Below, in pieces: positions 7,321-16,467 of a DNA stretch of 64,000 nt (position 1 is the stretch's first letter; each line of letters opens with the position of its first letter). This DNA comes from Methylobacterium sp. NEAU K. GTDB lineage: Bacteria; Pseudomonadota; Alphaproteobacteria; Rhizobiales; Beijerinckiaceae. The notes beneath the pieces were generated by a model. That model did no database searches and was not told where the DNA came from. It saw only the letters and a list, made by a program, of their open reading frames with translations. Location of the stretch: the NCBI RefSeq assembly GCF_030700285.1, contig NZ_JAUYZJ010000010.1:1-64000 (forward strand). Reading direction: 5' to 3'. The position numbers and the translations under genes were made by a program.

Positions 7321-8460
7321 TCAAACCGGGTGCCACCACCTGCCGCGCAGCACCACCCCCTCCGAGGTGATCCGCTGGGCGCCGGTCATGTGCTCCCCGC
7401 GCGTGTCGACGTAGTCGAAGGCGCCGTCCCGCACCGCCAGCACGGTGGCGTCGCCCAAGGCCCCGACCGTCAGGGTGCCGTATTCCATCCGCTTGAGCGC
7501 CACCGCGGCGTTGACCGTGGAGGCGGCGATGACGTCGTGCAGTCTCATGCCGAGGCAGAGCATCTTCGACATCGTGGTGACCTGGTCGAAGGCCGGCCCG
7601 TCGATGCAGAGCTGATGCACGTCGGACGAGATCGTATCCGGCATGAAGCCGCCCGCCAGCATGGCCCGGGCGGTCTTGAACGCGAACGAGCCCTTGCCGT
7701 GGCCGATATCGAACAGCACGCCCCGCGCCCGGGCCTCCCGCAGGGCGGGCTTCACGGCGCCCTGGGCGGTGACGGGGGAGTTCGGGAACGGCCGGAAGGC
7801 GTGGGTCAGCACGTCGCCGGGGCGCAGCATGGCGAGCACCTCCTCGTAGCTCGGCGGCGGCTCGTCGATATGGGCCATCAGGGGCAGGCCGGTCTCCTCG
7901 GCGACTTGGAGGGCGATGTTGAGCGGCGCCGTGCCCTGGTCTCCCGAGGAATTGCGCCCGACCCGGACCTTGATGCCGACGATCACGTCCCGGTTGGCCT
8001 CGGCCACCTCAACGGCCTCGCGCGGGGCCATGAGGCGGGGGTCCTGGCTCTCGCCGACCATGATGGTCTTCGAGAAGGCGTAGATTCCCGCGAAGGAGAC
8101 GTGGAGATAGGCGAGGATCCGCGCCTCCGAGCGATCGATCACGTGCTTGCGGAAGCCCGCGAAATTGCCGGGCCCGGCGCTGCCGGTATCGACCGAGGTG
8201 GTCACGCCGGAGGTGCGGCAGAACGCGTCGGCATCGATGCCGATCGAGGTGCCGCCCCAGTAGACGTGGGTGTGCAGGTCGATCAGGCCCGGGGTGACGA
8301 TCGCGCCACCCATGTCCCGCACCTGCGTGCCCGGGCCGACGGGCAGGTCGCGGCCGAAGCCGGAGACGCGGCCGTCCGCGAAGGCGACGTCGCAGATCCC
8401 GTCGTGGTTCTGCGACGGGTCGATGACCCGCGCGCCCTTCAGGATGAGGTCGTGCTGCAA
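7321..8460 (-). CDS. Amidohydrolase/deacetylase-family metallohydrolase
   Basis: Metal-dependent hydrolase of the amidohydrolase superfamily (the 'amidohydrolase/deacetylase' group, related to dihydroorotases). Metal ligands are visible: HTH at 63-65 (IDLHTHVYW), a probable carbamylated Lys at 164 (VGIKVRVGR), His 197 (LMAHIDEP), His 220 (VLTHAFRP) and Asp 280 (ISSDVHQL). Start chosen at TTG 8460: GGAG lies six bases upstream and homology begins there, whereas the longer frame adds unrelated residues. 379 residues. It lies downstream of a dipeptide-type importer on the same strand, suggesting that it cleaves an imported N-acyl or cyclic amide compound; the substrate is unknown. Confidence 0.85.
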   Translation of the reverse strand: MQHDLILKGARVIDPSQNHDGICDVAFADGRVSGFGRDLPVGPGTQVRDMGGAIVTPGLIDLHTHVYWGGTSIGIDADAFCRTSGVTTSVDTGSAGPGNFAGFRKHVIDRSEARILAYLHVSFAGIYAFSKTIMVGESQDPRLMAPREAVEVAEANRDVIVGIKVRVGRNSSGDQGTAPLNIALQVAEETGLPLMAHIDEPPPSYEEVLAMLRPGDVLTHAFRPFPNSPVTAQGAVKPALREARARGVLFDIGHGKGSFAFKTARAMLAGGFMPDTISSDVHQLCIDGPAFDQVTTMSKMLCLGMRLHDVIAASTVNAAVALKRMEYGTLTVGALGDATVLAVRDGAFDYVDTRGEHMTGAQRITSEGVVLRGRWWHPV

Positions 8461-8521
8461 GGCTGTCTCCGGGTGTTCATGAGGGCAGGCGGCGGATCGT
8501 TCCGGGTGGCCGGCGACGCCC

Positions 8522-8612
8522 CGTCGTTGCGAGCGCAGCCAACCGACCCAGAGGCGCAACGTCCCCGAAGGGTCGCGCTGGCCCGGCTCGCCCCGCTGCG
8601 CTCGCGATGACG
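8522..8612. repeat. Palindromic intergenic repeat (REP/BIME-like)
   Basis: Two 18-base arms, 8522-8539 and 8595-8612, are inverted copies with 16 of 18 matches (core TGCGAGCGCAGC). They lie between dppF and the amidohydrolase gene. Sequences with this core are common intergenic repeats in Rhizobiales as I remember them. The RNA could fold into a long stem and modulate expression of the distal operon genes. Confidence 0.6.
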
Positions 8613-8637
8613 GGCGGGGGTGGGGCCGACATCCCCG

Positions 8638-9651
8638 TCAGGCCGCCTGGGCGACCGCGGCGTCGTTGAGGTGACAGGCGGCGAAGTGGTCGGCGCCCAC
8701 GGGTTCGAGCAGGGGCTCCTCGACGCGGCAGCGGTCGAAGGCGTGCGGGCAGCGGGTGTGGAAGCGGCAACCCGCGGGCGGGTTGATCGGGCTCGGCACG
8801 TCGCCCTTGAGCACGATGCGGGTACGGCCGGCGCCGGGCTCCGGGATCGGCACCGCGGAGAGCAGCGCCTGCGTGTAGGGGTGCTTGGGCGCCAGGAACA
8901 GGTCCCGGCGCGGGCCGAGCTCGACGATCTTGCCGAGATACATCACCGCCACCCGGTGGGTCATGTGCTCGACGATGGCCAGATCGTGCGAGATGAACAG
9001 CATCGCGAGGTCGAGCTCGCGCTGCAGGTCGCGCAGCAGGTTGACGATCTGCGCCTTCACGGAGACGTCGAGGGCGGAGACCGCCTCGTCGCAGATGATC
9101 AGGTCCGGCTCGGCGGCGAGCGCCCGGGCGATGCCGATGCGCTGGCGCTGCCCCCCCGAGAACTCGTGCGGGAAGCGGCCGAGCGCCTCGCGCGGCAGAC
9201 CGACCCGCTCCATCAGGGCGGCGAGCCTCCCCTCGAGGTCGGCCGAGCCCTTGGCCAGCCCGAAATTCCGGATCGGCTCGGCCAGGATCGCCCGCACCCG
9301 CATGCGCGGGTTCAGCGACGAGAACGGGTCCTGGAACACCATCTGGATGTGGCGCCGCAGGGGCCTGAGCGCCCCGGCCGAGAGGTCGTCGATGCGCCGC
9401 CCCGCCAGCACCACCTGCCCCGCGGTGGGGGCGTAGAGGCGCATCAGGGCCTTGGCGACCGTGGACTTGCCGCAGCCGGATTCGCCGACGAGCGACAGGG
9501 TTTCGCCCCGCGCCACCGTGAAGGACAGGCCGTCCACGGCCTTGAGCACGCGGTTGGACCGGCCGAACAGGCCGCCCCCGAGGGAGAAGTGCTTCTTGAG
9601 GTCGTTGACCTCCAGCAGGGTGCGGGAAGCGGGTGCGGGCGTGGCGCTCAT
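8638..9651 (-). CDS. Dipeptide/oligopeptide ABC transporter ATP-binding protein (DppF/OppF-like)
   Basis: Second ATPase of a Dpp/Opp-type importer, 337 residues. Walker [10 protein letters not shown] is at 56-64, Q-loop [11 protein letters not shown] near 106, signature SGGQRQRIG near 165 and Walker [14 protein letters not shown] near 185. The C-terminal oligopeptide extension with its Cys cluster ([14 protein letters not shown]) is present. ATG 9651 overlaps the stop of the upstream ATPase by four bases, so the longer frame is rejected. Last transporter gene of the operon. Confidence 0.92.
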   Translation of the reverse strand: MSATPAPASRTLLEVNDLKKHFSLGGGLFGRSNRVLKAVDGLSFTVARGETLSLVGESGCGKSTVAKALMRLYAPTAGQVVLAGRRIDDLSAGALRPLRRHIQMVFQDPFSSLNPRMRVRAILAEPIRNFGLAKGSADLEGRLAALMERVGLPREALGRFPHEFSGGQRQRIGIARALAAEPDLIICDEAVSALDVSVKAQIVNLLRDLQRELDLAMLFISHDLAIVEHMTHRVAVMYLGKIVELGPRRDLFLAPKHPYTQALLSAVPIPEPGAGRTRIVLKGDVPSPINPPAGCRFHTRCPHAFDRCRVEEPLLEPVGADHFAACHLNDAAVAQAA

Positions 9652-10661
9652 GCCGCGAGCGCGTCCTTGGGCGCGTAGTGACAGGCGGCGAGGTGCGCCG
9701 GCGCCTTCGGCTCCAGGGCCGGGGCGTAGGCGCGGCACAGGTCGGTCACGTCCGGGCAGCGCCCGGCGAAGACGCAGCCCTCGATCCGGTGCTTCAGGCT
9801 CGGAACCATGCCGGGGATCTCGGCCAGCCGCTCCGTGGCGCCATGCTCCACCGCGCCGAGCTTCGGCACGGCACCCATCAGGCCGCGGGTGTAGGGATGT
9901 CGGGGCGCCCGGAACAGCTCGCGGACCGGCGCCTCCTCGACCTTCCGGCCGGCATACATCACCACCACCCGGTCGGCGACCTCCGCGACCACGCCGAGAT
10001 CGTGGGTGATCAGCATGATCGCGGCGCCGACGCGGGCCTTCAGGTCGCGCATCAGGTCGAGGATCTGGGCCTGGATCGTCACGTCCAGCGCCGTGGTCGG
10101 CTCGTCCGCGATGAGCAGCTTCGGCGAGCAGGCGAGCGCGATGGCGATCATCACCCGCTGGCGCATGCCGCCCGAGAGCTGGTGCGGATATTCCCGCACC
10201 CGGCGCCCGGGCTCGGGGATGCCGACGAGCGTCAGCATCTCGACCGCCCGCGCCTCGGCCTCGCGCCGGCTCAGGCCCTGGTGCAGGCGCAGGGTCTCGC
10301 CGATCTGACGGCCCACCGTCAGCACCGGGTTCAGGCTGGTCATCGGCTCCTGGAAGATGACGCTGATCTCGTTACCGCGGATCTTGCGCATCGCGCGGTC
10401 CGGCAGGTCGAGAAGGTTGCGCCCCTCGAACCGGATGGCGCCGGCGATGCGGGCCGGCGGCTCGGGCAGGAGCCGCAGGATCGACATCGAGGTCACGGAC
10501 TTGCCGCAGCCGGACTCGCCCACGATCGCCAGGGTCTCGCCCGACTGGATCGCGAAGGAGACGCCGTCCACCGCCCGGTTCACCCCGTCGGGGGTGCGGA
10601 AATGGACCTGCAGGTTCTCGATCGACAGGAGGGGTACGCCGCTCACGCCTGTGCTCCTCAT
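9648..10661 (-). CDS. Dipeptide/oligopeptide ABC transporter ATP-binding protein (DppD/OppD-like)
   Basis: First ATPase of the importer, 337 residues. Walker A GESGCGKS is at 48-55, then [10 protein letters not shown], signature LSGGMRQRV and Walker [14 protein letters not shown]. The C-terminal extension contains [14 protein letters not shown]. Its start overlaps the permease stop by four bases (ATGA), and its own stop overlaps the next gene the same way, which indicates tight translational coupling. Forms a heterodimer with the neighbouring ATPase under the two permeases. Confidence 0.92.
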   Translation of the reverse strand: MRSTGVSGVPLLSIENLQVHFRTPDGVNRAVDGVSFAIQSGETLAIVGESGCGKSVTSMSILRLLPEPPARIAGAIRFEGRNLLDLPDRAMRKIRGNEISVIFQEPMTSLNPVLTVGRQIGETLRLHQGLSRREAEARAVEMLTLVGIPEPGRRVREYPHQLSGGMRQRVMIAIALACSPKLLIADEPTTALDVTIQAQILDLMRDLKARVGAAIMLITHDLGVVAEVADRVVVMYAGRKVEEAPVRELFRAPRHPYTRGLMGAVPKLGAVEHGATERLAEIPGMVPSLKHRIEGCVFAGRCPDVTDLCRAYAPALEPKAPAHLAACHYAPKDALAA

Positions 10662-11602
10662 GCGTCTTTGGCCATGCGGGGGTCGAGGGCGTCGCGCAGG
10701 CCGTCGCCGACGAGGTTCACCGCGAGCACGGTGAGGGAGAGGAAGATAGCCGGGAACAGGATGATGTAGAACTTCACCTGCCAGAGGGCCCGGCCCTCGG
10801 CCATGATGTTGCCCCAGGACGGCGTCGACGGCGGCACCCCCGCGCCGATGAACGACAGGATCGCCTCGGTGATCATCGCGGAGGCGCAGATATAGGTCGC
10901 CTGCACGGTCATGGGCGCCAGGGTGTTGGGCAGGATGTGGCGCCAGATGATCGCCGGCATGCGCGTGCCCGTGGTCACCGCGGCCTCGACATAGGGCTGC
11001 TCGCGCAGGGACAGCACGACACCGCGCACCAGCCGGGCGACCCGGGGGATCTCCGCGATGGTGATCGCCACGATGACGTTCTGGACCGAGCCGCGGGTGA
11101 GCGCCATCAGGGTGATCGCCAGCAGGATCGGCGGGATCGACATCATGCCGTCGACGATGCGCATGACCAAGCCGTCGAGCCAGCGCACCATCCCCGACAC
11201 GAGACCGACCGCGAGGCCCGCCACCGAGGCCAGGAACGCCACCGAGAAGCCGACCAGCAGCGAGATGCGGGCGCCGTAGACCACGCGCGAATAAATGTCC
11301 CGGCCGAGCATGTCGGTGCCGAACCAGTATTGGGCCGAGGGCACGCGGGTGCGCTTGGCCGGGGCCAGGGCAGTTGGATCGACGGTGCCGAGATAGGGCG
11401 CGAGCACCGCCATCAGGAAGACGACGAGCAGCAGCAGGCCGCCCACCACGATGGTCGGGTTGCGGCGCACGTAGCCCCAGACCGGCCCGCGGCGCCTGCG
11501 CACTGGGATCACGTCCGGCATCGGCGCCGCGACGGCGAGGCCCGCGGGGGGCGGCCCTTTCGCGACAGGGCCTCTGGGGAGGGGCGCGACGGTCGCGGTC
11601 AA
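10658..11602 (-). CDS. Dipeptide ABC transporter permease (DppC-like)
   Basis: Inner-membrane permease of 314 residues. An N-terminal soluble segment precedes the first helix ([21 protein letters not shown]), followed by the OppC-type [14 protein letters not shown] motif and about five more helices. Start assigned to TTG 11602, which overlaps the TGA stop of dppB as TTGA; the family N-terminus fits and no ATG is available near. A much longer open frame continues upstream but is out of frame with dppB and has no family match. Confidence 0.88.
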   Translation of the reverse strand: MTATVAPLPRGPVAKGPPPAGLAVAAPMPDVIPVRRRRGPVWGYVRRNPTIVVGGLLLLVVFLMAVLAPYLGTVDPTALAPAKRTRVPSAQYWFGTDMLGRDIYSRVVYGARISLLVGFSVAFLASVAGLAVGLVSGMVRWLDGLVMRIVDGMMSIPPILLAITLMALTRGSVQNVIVAITIAEIPRVARLVRGVVLSLREQPYVEAAVTTGTRMPAIIWRHILPNTLAPMTVQATYICASAMITEAILSFIGAGVPPSTPSWGNIMAEGRALWQVKFYIILFPAIFLSLTVLAVNLVGDGLRDALDPRMAKDA

Positions 11603-12540
11603 TAGCGGATCCTCGGGTCGAGCAACGTGTAGAACAGGTCGATGGCGAGGTTCACCAGCACGTAGACGAAGCTGAACAGCAGGACGACGCCCTGGATGAC
11701 GGGATAGTCGCGCCGCAGGATCGCATCGACCGTGAGGCGCCCGAGCCCCGGGATGGCGAAGACCGTCTCGGTCACCACCGCGCCGCCGATCAGCAGCGCG
11801 ATGCCGATGCCGATCACGGTGACGATCGGCACCGCGGCGTTCTTGAGGGCGTGGACGAACAGAACCGGCCCCTGCGCCAAGCCCTTGGCGCGGGCGGTGC
11901 GCACGTAATCCTGCTGCAGCACGTCGAGCATGGTCGCCCGGGTCACCCGGGCGATCAGCGCGATGTAGACGAGCCCGAGGGTCACCGCGGGCAGGATCAG
12001 GTTGGCGAACCAGGGCCACAGCCCCTGCTCGATCGGCGTGTAGCCCTGAACCGGCAGCCAGCCGAGTTCGAGGGCGAACACGTAGGCCAACACGTAGCCG
12101 ACCACGAAGACCGGCACCGAGAAGCCCAGCACGGCGAGCCCCATGACCAGCCGGTCGATCAGGCTGCCGGCCTTCCAGGCCGCCACCACCCCGAGCGGCA
12201 CCGCCACCACGATGGCGAAGACCAGGGTGACGAGCATCAGCGACACGGTCGGCTGCACCCGCTGCGCGATCATGGTGGTGACCGGCAGGTTGGTGAAGAT
12301 CGAGGTGCCGAGATCCCCGTGCAGGATCTGCCAGGACCACTCGCCGAACCGCACCAGGAACGGCCGGTCGAGGCCGAGCGAGGCGCGGATGCGCGCGACG
12401 TCGTCCGGCGTCGCCTGATCGCCCGCGATGATCGCGGCCGGATCGCCGGGGGCGAAGTAGAGGAGGCTGAAGACGAACAGCCCGACCACCGCCATCACCG
12501 GGATGGTGGCCAGGATGCGCCTGCCGATATAGCCGAGCAT
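11599..12540 (-). CDS. Dipeptide ABC transporter permease (DppB-like)
   Basis: Inner-membrane permease of 313 residues with six predicted helices. Family signatures are the N-terminal [18 protein letters not shown], the [14 protein letters not shown] stretch and the cytoplasmic coupling loop VRTARAKGL that contacts the ATPase. It follows dppA after 122 bases that contain a perfect hairpin, and is coupled to dppC by a TTGA overlap. Confidence 0.92.
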   Translation of the reverse strand: MLGYIGRRILATIPVMAVVGLFVFSLLYFAPGDPAAIIAGDQATPDDVARIRASLGLDRPFLVRFGEWSWQILHGDLGTSIFTNLPVTTMIAQRVQPTVSLMLVTLVFAIVVAVPLGVVAAWKAGSLIDRLVMGLAVLGFSVPVFVVGYVLAYVFALELGWLPVQGYTPIEQGLWPWFANLILPAVTLGLVYIALIARVTRATMLDVLQQDYVRTARAKGLAQGPVLFVHALKNAAVPIVTVIGIGIALLIGGAVVTETVFAIPGLGRLTVDAILRRDYPVIQGVVLLFSFVYVLVNLAIDLFYTLLDPRIRY

Positions 12541-12601
12541 GAGTCCCCGCTATGTCATGGGTTGCGCGCGCGCCGGGCGGTATCCGGCCGAGACGCGGGT
12601 C

Positions 12602-12623
12602 CCCTCTCCCGCACGGGAGAGGG
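12602..12623. repeat. Perfect hairpin between dppA and dppB
   Basis: A ten-base perfect inverted repeat (CCCTCTCCCG / CGGGAGAGGG) with a two-base loop in the dppA-dppB gap. It has no T-run, so it is not a classical terminator. In binding-protein operons such a hairpin often protects the upstream binding-protein mRNA and lowers downstream expression. The same palindrome type is a common dispersed repeat in related genomes. Confidence 0.6.
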
Positions 12624-12662
12624 AGGGCATCGCGCCGAACGGGACGATCGCGTCGCGCCCCG

Positions 12663-14249
12663 TCACGCCTTCGACACGCCCCAGGTGAACGGGATCGGGC
12701 CCTTGACGATGCCCGAGACATTCTTGCGCCACGCCTGGTAGCCGAGGAAGAACCCGGTGGGCACGTAGACCACGCCCTCGCAGGCGGCCGCGTTGACCTT
12801 GTCGATGGCGGTTCGCTCGGCCGCCGGGTCGGCCGCGTCGAACCATTCGGAGATGGCCGCCTCCACGGGCGGCAGGTTCGGCCAGCCGAACCACGCCTTG
12901 TCGCCGTTGGCCCGCACCGCGGGATAGCCGGCCGGGTTGATGGTGTCGGCGCCCGCGTGCCAAGTGTGAAACATGTTCCAGCCGCCCTGGGACGGGGGCG
13001 CCTTGGAGGCCCGGCGGGTGCCGGTAGTGCCCCAGTCGGTGGCGACGAACTCGACGTTGAAGCCCATCTGCTTCAGGAGGTCGGCGGTGATGTCGCCCTG
13101 GGCCTTGGTGATCGCCTGATCCTGCGCCACGATGCAGACTACGGGCTCGCCCTTGTAGCCGGCCTCCTTGAGCATCCTCTGGCCGGCCTTGATGTCGCCC
13201 TTGCCGACGGAGGCCCCGCCCGCCTCGCTGTACAGCGGCGTGCCCGGCGTGAAGAAGCCCGGCAGCTTCTTCCACAGCGCGTCGTCGTCACCGACGATCG
13301 CCCGCATGTAATCCTCCTGGTTCATGGCGGTCATGACGGCCTGGCGGATCTTCGGGTTGTCGAACGGCGGGTGCAGGTGGTTCATCCGGAACGACCCGAC
13401 ATTGCCCAGCGGATCGGCGATGTCGACGTTGATGCTGCCGTTCTTGCGCAGGAGCGGCACGAGGTCGGAGATCGGGTTCTCCCACCAGTCGACCTCGCCG
13501 TTCTGCAGGGCCGCCGAGGCGGTGGCGGCGTCCGGCATGATCACCCACTCGACCCGGTCGACCAGGATGCGCTTGCCGCCCGCCAGCCAGGAATTCGGCT
13601 CGTCGCGAGGTTTGTAGTCGGCGAACTTCTCGAACACCGCCCGGGCGCCGGGCACCCACTCGCCGCGGACGAACTTCATCGGGCCGGAGCCGACATACTC
13701 GGTGATCTGCGTGAACGGGTCGGTCTTGGCGATCCGCTCCGGCATGATCAGGGCCATCGGGGCGTTGGTCTTGCCCAGCGCGTAGAGGAGTTTCGGGAAC
13801 GGTTTCTTCAGGCGCCACCGGAAGGTCCGGTCGTCGACGGCGGAAAGGTCGTCCTGGATTGAGCGGATCATCAGGCCGATCGGGTCCCGGGCCATCCAGC
13901 GGGTCAGGCTCGCCACCACGTCCTTCGAGAGCACCGGCTCGCCGTCGTGGAACTTGAGGCCGGAGCGCAGCCGGAAGGTCCAAGTCAGGTGGTCCCCCGA
14001 GACCTCCTCGGACTCGACCATCTGGCGCTGCGGCTTCAATTGCTCGTCGACGCCGTAGAGCATGTCCCAGACGAGGGTGCCGGCGTTGCGCACCACGTAT
14101 TGCGTGCCCCACACCGGATCGAAATTCGCGAGGTTCGCCTGTGGCACGAAGCGCAGCACCTTGGCGCCTTGCGCGACCGCCGGCATCGCGATCTGCGGGG
14201 CGGCCAGCCCGAGCGCGGCCGAGCCCTTGAGGAACGTCCTGCGGTCCAT
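12663..14249 (-). CDS. ABC transporter substrate-binding protein (DppA/OppA-like, SBP family 5)
   Basis: Periplasmic binding protein of 528 residues that delivers a peptide-like solute to the permeases. The N-terminus has a twin-arginine-style signal (MDRRTFLKGSAALGLAAP) with cleavage after an AVAQG stretch. The body has family 5 features such as TWTFRLRSGLKFHDGEP near residue 90. ATG 14249 is chosen because it opens with the signal and follows a GAGA-rich ribosome site. The longer frame upstream is non-family. It is the first gene of the dpp-like operon; the ligand cannot be read from sequence. Confidence 0.9.
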   Translation of the reverse strand: MDRRTFLKGSAALGLAAPQIAMPAVAQGAKVLRFVPQANLANFDPVWGTQYVVRNAGTLVWDMLYGVDEQLKPQRQMVESEEVSGDHLTWTFRLRSGLKFHDGEPVLSKDVVASLTRWMARDPIGLMIRSIQDDLSAVDDRTFRWRLKKPFPKLLYALGKTNAPMALIMPERIAKTDPFTQITEYVGSGPMKFVRGEWVPGARAVFEKFADYKPRDEPNSWLAGGKRILVDRVEWVIMPDAATASAALQNGEVDWWENPISDLVPLLRKNGSINVDIADPLGNVGSFRMNHLHPPFDNPKIRQAVMTAMNQEDYMRAIVGDDDALWKKLPGFFTPGTPLYSEAGGASVGKGDIKAGQRMLKEAGYKGEPVVCIVAQDQAITKAQGDITADLLKQMGFNVEFVATDWGTTGTRRASKAPPSQGGWNMFHTWHAGADTINPAGYPAVRANGDKAWFGWPNLPPVEAAISEWFDAADPAAERTAIDKVNAAACEGVVYVPTGFFLGYQAWRKNVSGIVKGPIPFTWGVSKA

Positions 14250-14873
14250 CGTGATCTCTCCCTGGCCGGTGCGGGTCTCAAGCCCTGGTTGCCGGCCCGC
14301 ACCTTGTGCGCGAGTGTGAACGGTTATGCGGCGAAGGCGCAATGCCCGACTGTGGATCGGGGCTAGCGCACGCGTCCTCCCGCCCGCCGGGTGCGGAGCA
14401 GAGTCAGGGACGAAACGGGCGCTGCGGGATTTGCGGTCATCGGCATGCGGGGCGGTTCACGCAAGCCTCGCGCCAGCTTCGCCGACGCGGTAAATTATGT
14501 GCACACAGCGCCCTGTGAACGCGCCCTCAGGCGACAGGCTCCCCCGCCCGCTCGGGTTCCGTATTCACCCGGCGTCGGCGGATGAGGGCAGCTTCCGGAT
14601 ACGCCTCCACCTTCCCTCTCTGCGAGGGAGAGGCCGCGTGATGTTTCCGGACCGACCCCCTTTCGGGCCGCGGGCGCTTCTCGACGCGATGCGGGGATCC
14701 CGTAGCCCGAGCGGGGAAGGGAGCGCGCTGCGTCCAACCGACGGCGCAAGGGCGTTCGAGACGCAAGTCCGTCCGAAATCCGTGCGATCGCCCCGCGGCG
14801 CCGGAGCGCAGCGCGGCGAAATGCATCCGGCCCCGTCGAATCGGGCTCGACCCACCGCGGGCCCGGCTTCGCG
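14250..14873. other. Intergenic region between dppA and phaZ
   Basis: About 620 bases without a convincing gene. It must hold the dppA promoter and the phaZ end, both minus strand. A short hairpin (CCTCTC / GAGAGG, arms 14615-14620 and 14628-14633) resembles the one between dppA and dppB. Open frames here have no natural protein character. I see no clear promoter hexamers or T-run terminator. Confidence 0.5.
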
Positions 14874-16151
14874 TCAGCCCACTCGGCGCAGATGCCCGCC
14901 GCGCGCGCCGGGAGCCGCCTGCATGGCGCGGACGAAGGCGGCGATGCGTGGGGCGATCACCGCGCGGTAGCGGGAGCCGTTGAACACGCCGTAATGCCCG
15001 ACGCCGCCCTGGAGGTGGTAGGCCTTTCGGGCGTCCGGCAGGTTCGGTGTCAGGTCGAGGGCCGCCTTGGTCTGCCCGACCCCGGAGATGTCGTCGTTCT
15101 CGCCCTCGACGGCCAGAATGGCGCAGCGGCGGATCGCCCCGAGGTCGATCAGGGTGCCGCGGTGCCGCATCCGGCCCTTGGGCAGCGCGTGGTCGACGAA
15201 CACGGTCTGCACGGTCTGGAGGTAGTACTCCGCCGTGAGGTCCATCACCGCGAGGTACTCGTCGTAGAACTCCCGGTGCTTCTCGGCCGAATCGCCGTCG
15301 CCCGTCACCAGGTGGTCGAACATGTCCGAATGGGCGGTGACGTGTCGGTCGAGGTTCATGGCCATGAAGCCCGACAGTTGCAGGAAGCCCGGATAGACCC
15401 GCCGCCACGCGCCCGGATAGATCGGCGGGACCAGGCTGATCGTGTTGCGCTCAAACCAAGTCTGGCCCCGCTCCTGGGCGAGGCAGTTCACCGCGGTGGG
15501 CGAGCACCGCGTGTCGATCGGGCCGCCCATCAGGGTCATCGAGGCCGGCACAGCGGGGTCGTCCGCGGCCTCCATCAGGGCGACTGCGGCGAACACCGGC
15601 ACCGCCGGCTGGCACACGGCCATGACGTGCAGGTCCGGCCCGAGCACGGCGAACATCTCGGTCAGGTAGTCGATATAGGCGTCGAGATCGAACTGCCCGG
15701 CGACCAGCGGCACCATCCGGGCATCGGTCCAGTCGGTGATGAACACGCGATGGTTCGGCAGCATCGCCTCGACCGTGCCGCGCAGGAGCGTGGCGTAGTG
15801 CCCCGACATCGGTGCGACGATGAGCAGCTTCGGCTGGGGCTCCGCCGGAGGGGTGATGAAGGCGCGCTCGAACGCGACCAGGCGGCAGAACGGCCGTTCC
15901 CAGACGATGCGCTCGGTCACAGGGACCGGAACCCCATCGACCACCGTCTCGGTCAGTCCGAAGGGGGGCTTGCCGTAGCGGCGGGTCACGCGCTCGAACA
16001 TCTCGCAGCCGGCGCTGACCGCCCGCGCGTAGGGCCCGTAGGCCAGGGGGTTTCCGGGCAGCTGGAGACCGTAGCGGGTGAGGTCAGCAGCTACCCGGGC
16101 CGGCGCCATCAGGGCACGCGCACCCTCGAACATCGAGTAAGCCAGGAGCAT
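14874..16151 (-). CDS. phaZ: Intracellular polyhydroxyalkanoate depolymerase
   Basis: Degrades stored PHB granules to release hydroxybutyrate. 425 residues, usual for the intracellular PhaZ family. The alpha/beta-hydrolase nucleophile is Cys at about 180 (VMAVCQPAVPV), matching the Cys nucleophile of the Ralstonia-type enzyme rather than a Ser lipase box. Downstream are VEGENDDISG (acid region) and QGGVGHYGVFNG with the likely catalytic His. ATG 16151 has GAGG five bases upstream and starts the family homology (MLLAYSMFEGARAL); the open frame upstream is not homologous. It is divergent from the actS-actR genes across a 316-base spacer with two dyads. Confidence 0.92.
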   Translation of the reverse strand: MLLAYSMFEGARALMAPARVAADLTRYGLQLPGNPLAYGPYARAVSAGCEMFERVTRRYGKPPFGLTETVVDGVPVPVTERIVWERPFCRLVAFERAFITPPAEPQPKLLIVAPMSGHYATLLRGTVEAMLPNHRVFITDWTDARMVPLVAGQFDLDAYIDYLTEMFAVLGPDLHVMAVCQPAVPVFAAVALMEAADDPAVPASMTLMGGPIDTRCSPTAVNCLAQERGQTWFERNTISLVPPIYPGAWRRVYPGFLQLSGFMAMNLDRHVTAHSDMFDHLVTGDGDSAEKHREFYDEYLAVMDLTAEYYLQTVQTVFVDHALPKGRMRHRGTLIDLGAIRRCAILAVEGENDDISGVGQTKAALDLTPNLPDARKAYHLQGGVGHYGVFNGSRYRAVIAPRIAAFVRAMQAAPGARGGHLRRVG

Positions 16152-16467
16152 CGCAACCTCACGGTCTCTGGCGCTCTCCGACACGAGGGACACCTGTCCG
16201 TCGCGGGAAGAAACGCGATCCGGGCTACCGGACGCCTCCGGCTTTTCCAGGCCGCGGCGTCCAGCCACAGACAGGCTCAGAGCCTGTTGCAACCCGGCAC
16301 GCAAGCATAAGGTTCCACCCTGAACGATTGTGGAACATCCCGGCCGCCGCGCCACTTGCCTGTGACGACGTTCCTCGTGACGACTCGGCCCGGACCCCTT
16401 GCCCGGCCCCCCGCCCACGCGACATGCGCCTGGGATCCGGCCGGCACGGCCCGACCGCGACGCACCG
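16152..16467. promoter_or_regulatory. Divergent phaZ / actS promoter region with two dyads
   Basis: This 316-base spacer must contain both promoters. Two symmetrical elements stand out: a perfect 17-base palindrome ACAGGCTCAGAGCCTGT (16271-16287) and an inverted repeat GTTCCAC / GTGGAAC with an 11-base gap (16312-16336). A TTGC / GCAA pair ten bases apart (16287-16304) lies between them. They are candidate operators; the proteins that bind them are unknown. No confident -35/-10 pair was found. Confidence 0.45.

Noticed and set aside
6127..8610. Plus-strand open frame of about 827 codons
   Set aside because: Mostly antisense to the Ldh and amidohydrolase genes. Only the short LysR-like stretch from 7135 looks real.
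10658..12721. One long fused permease reading (687 codons)
   Set aside because: The N-terminal half is an out-of-frame reading of dppB. The true dppC starts at TTG 11602.
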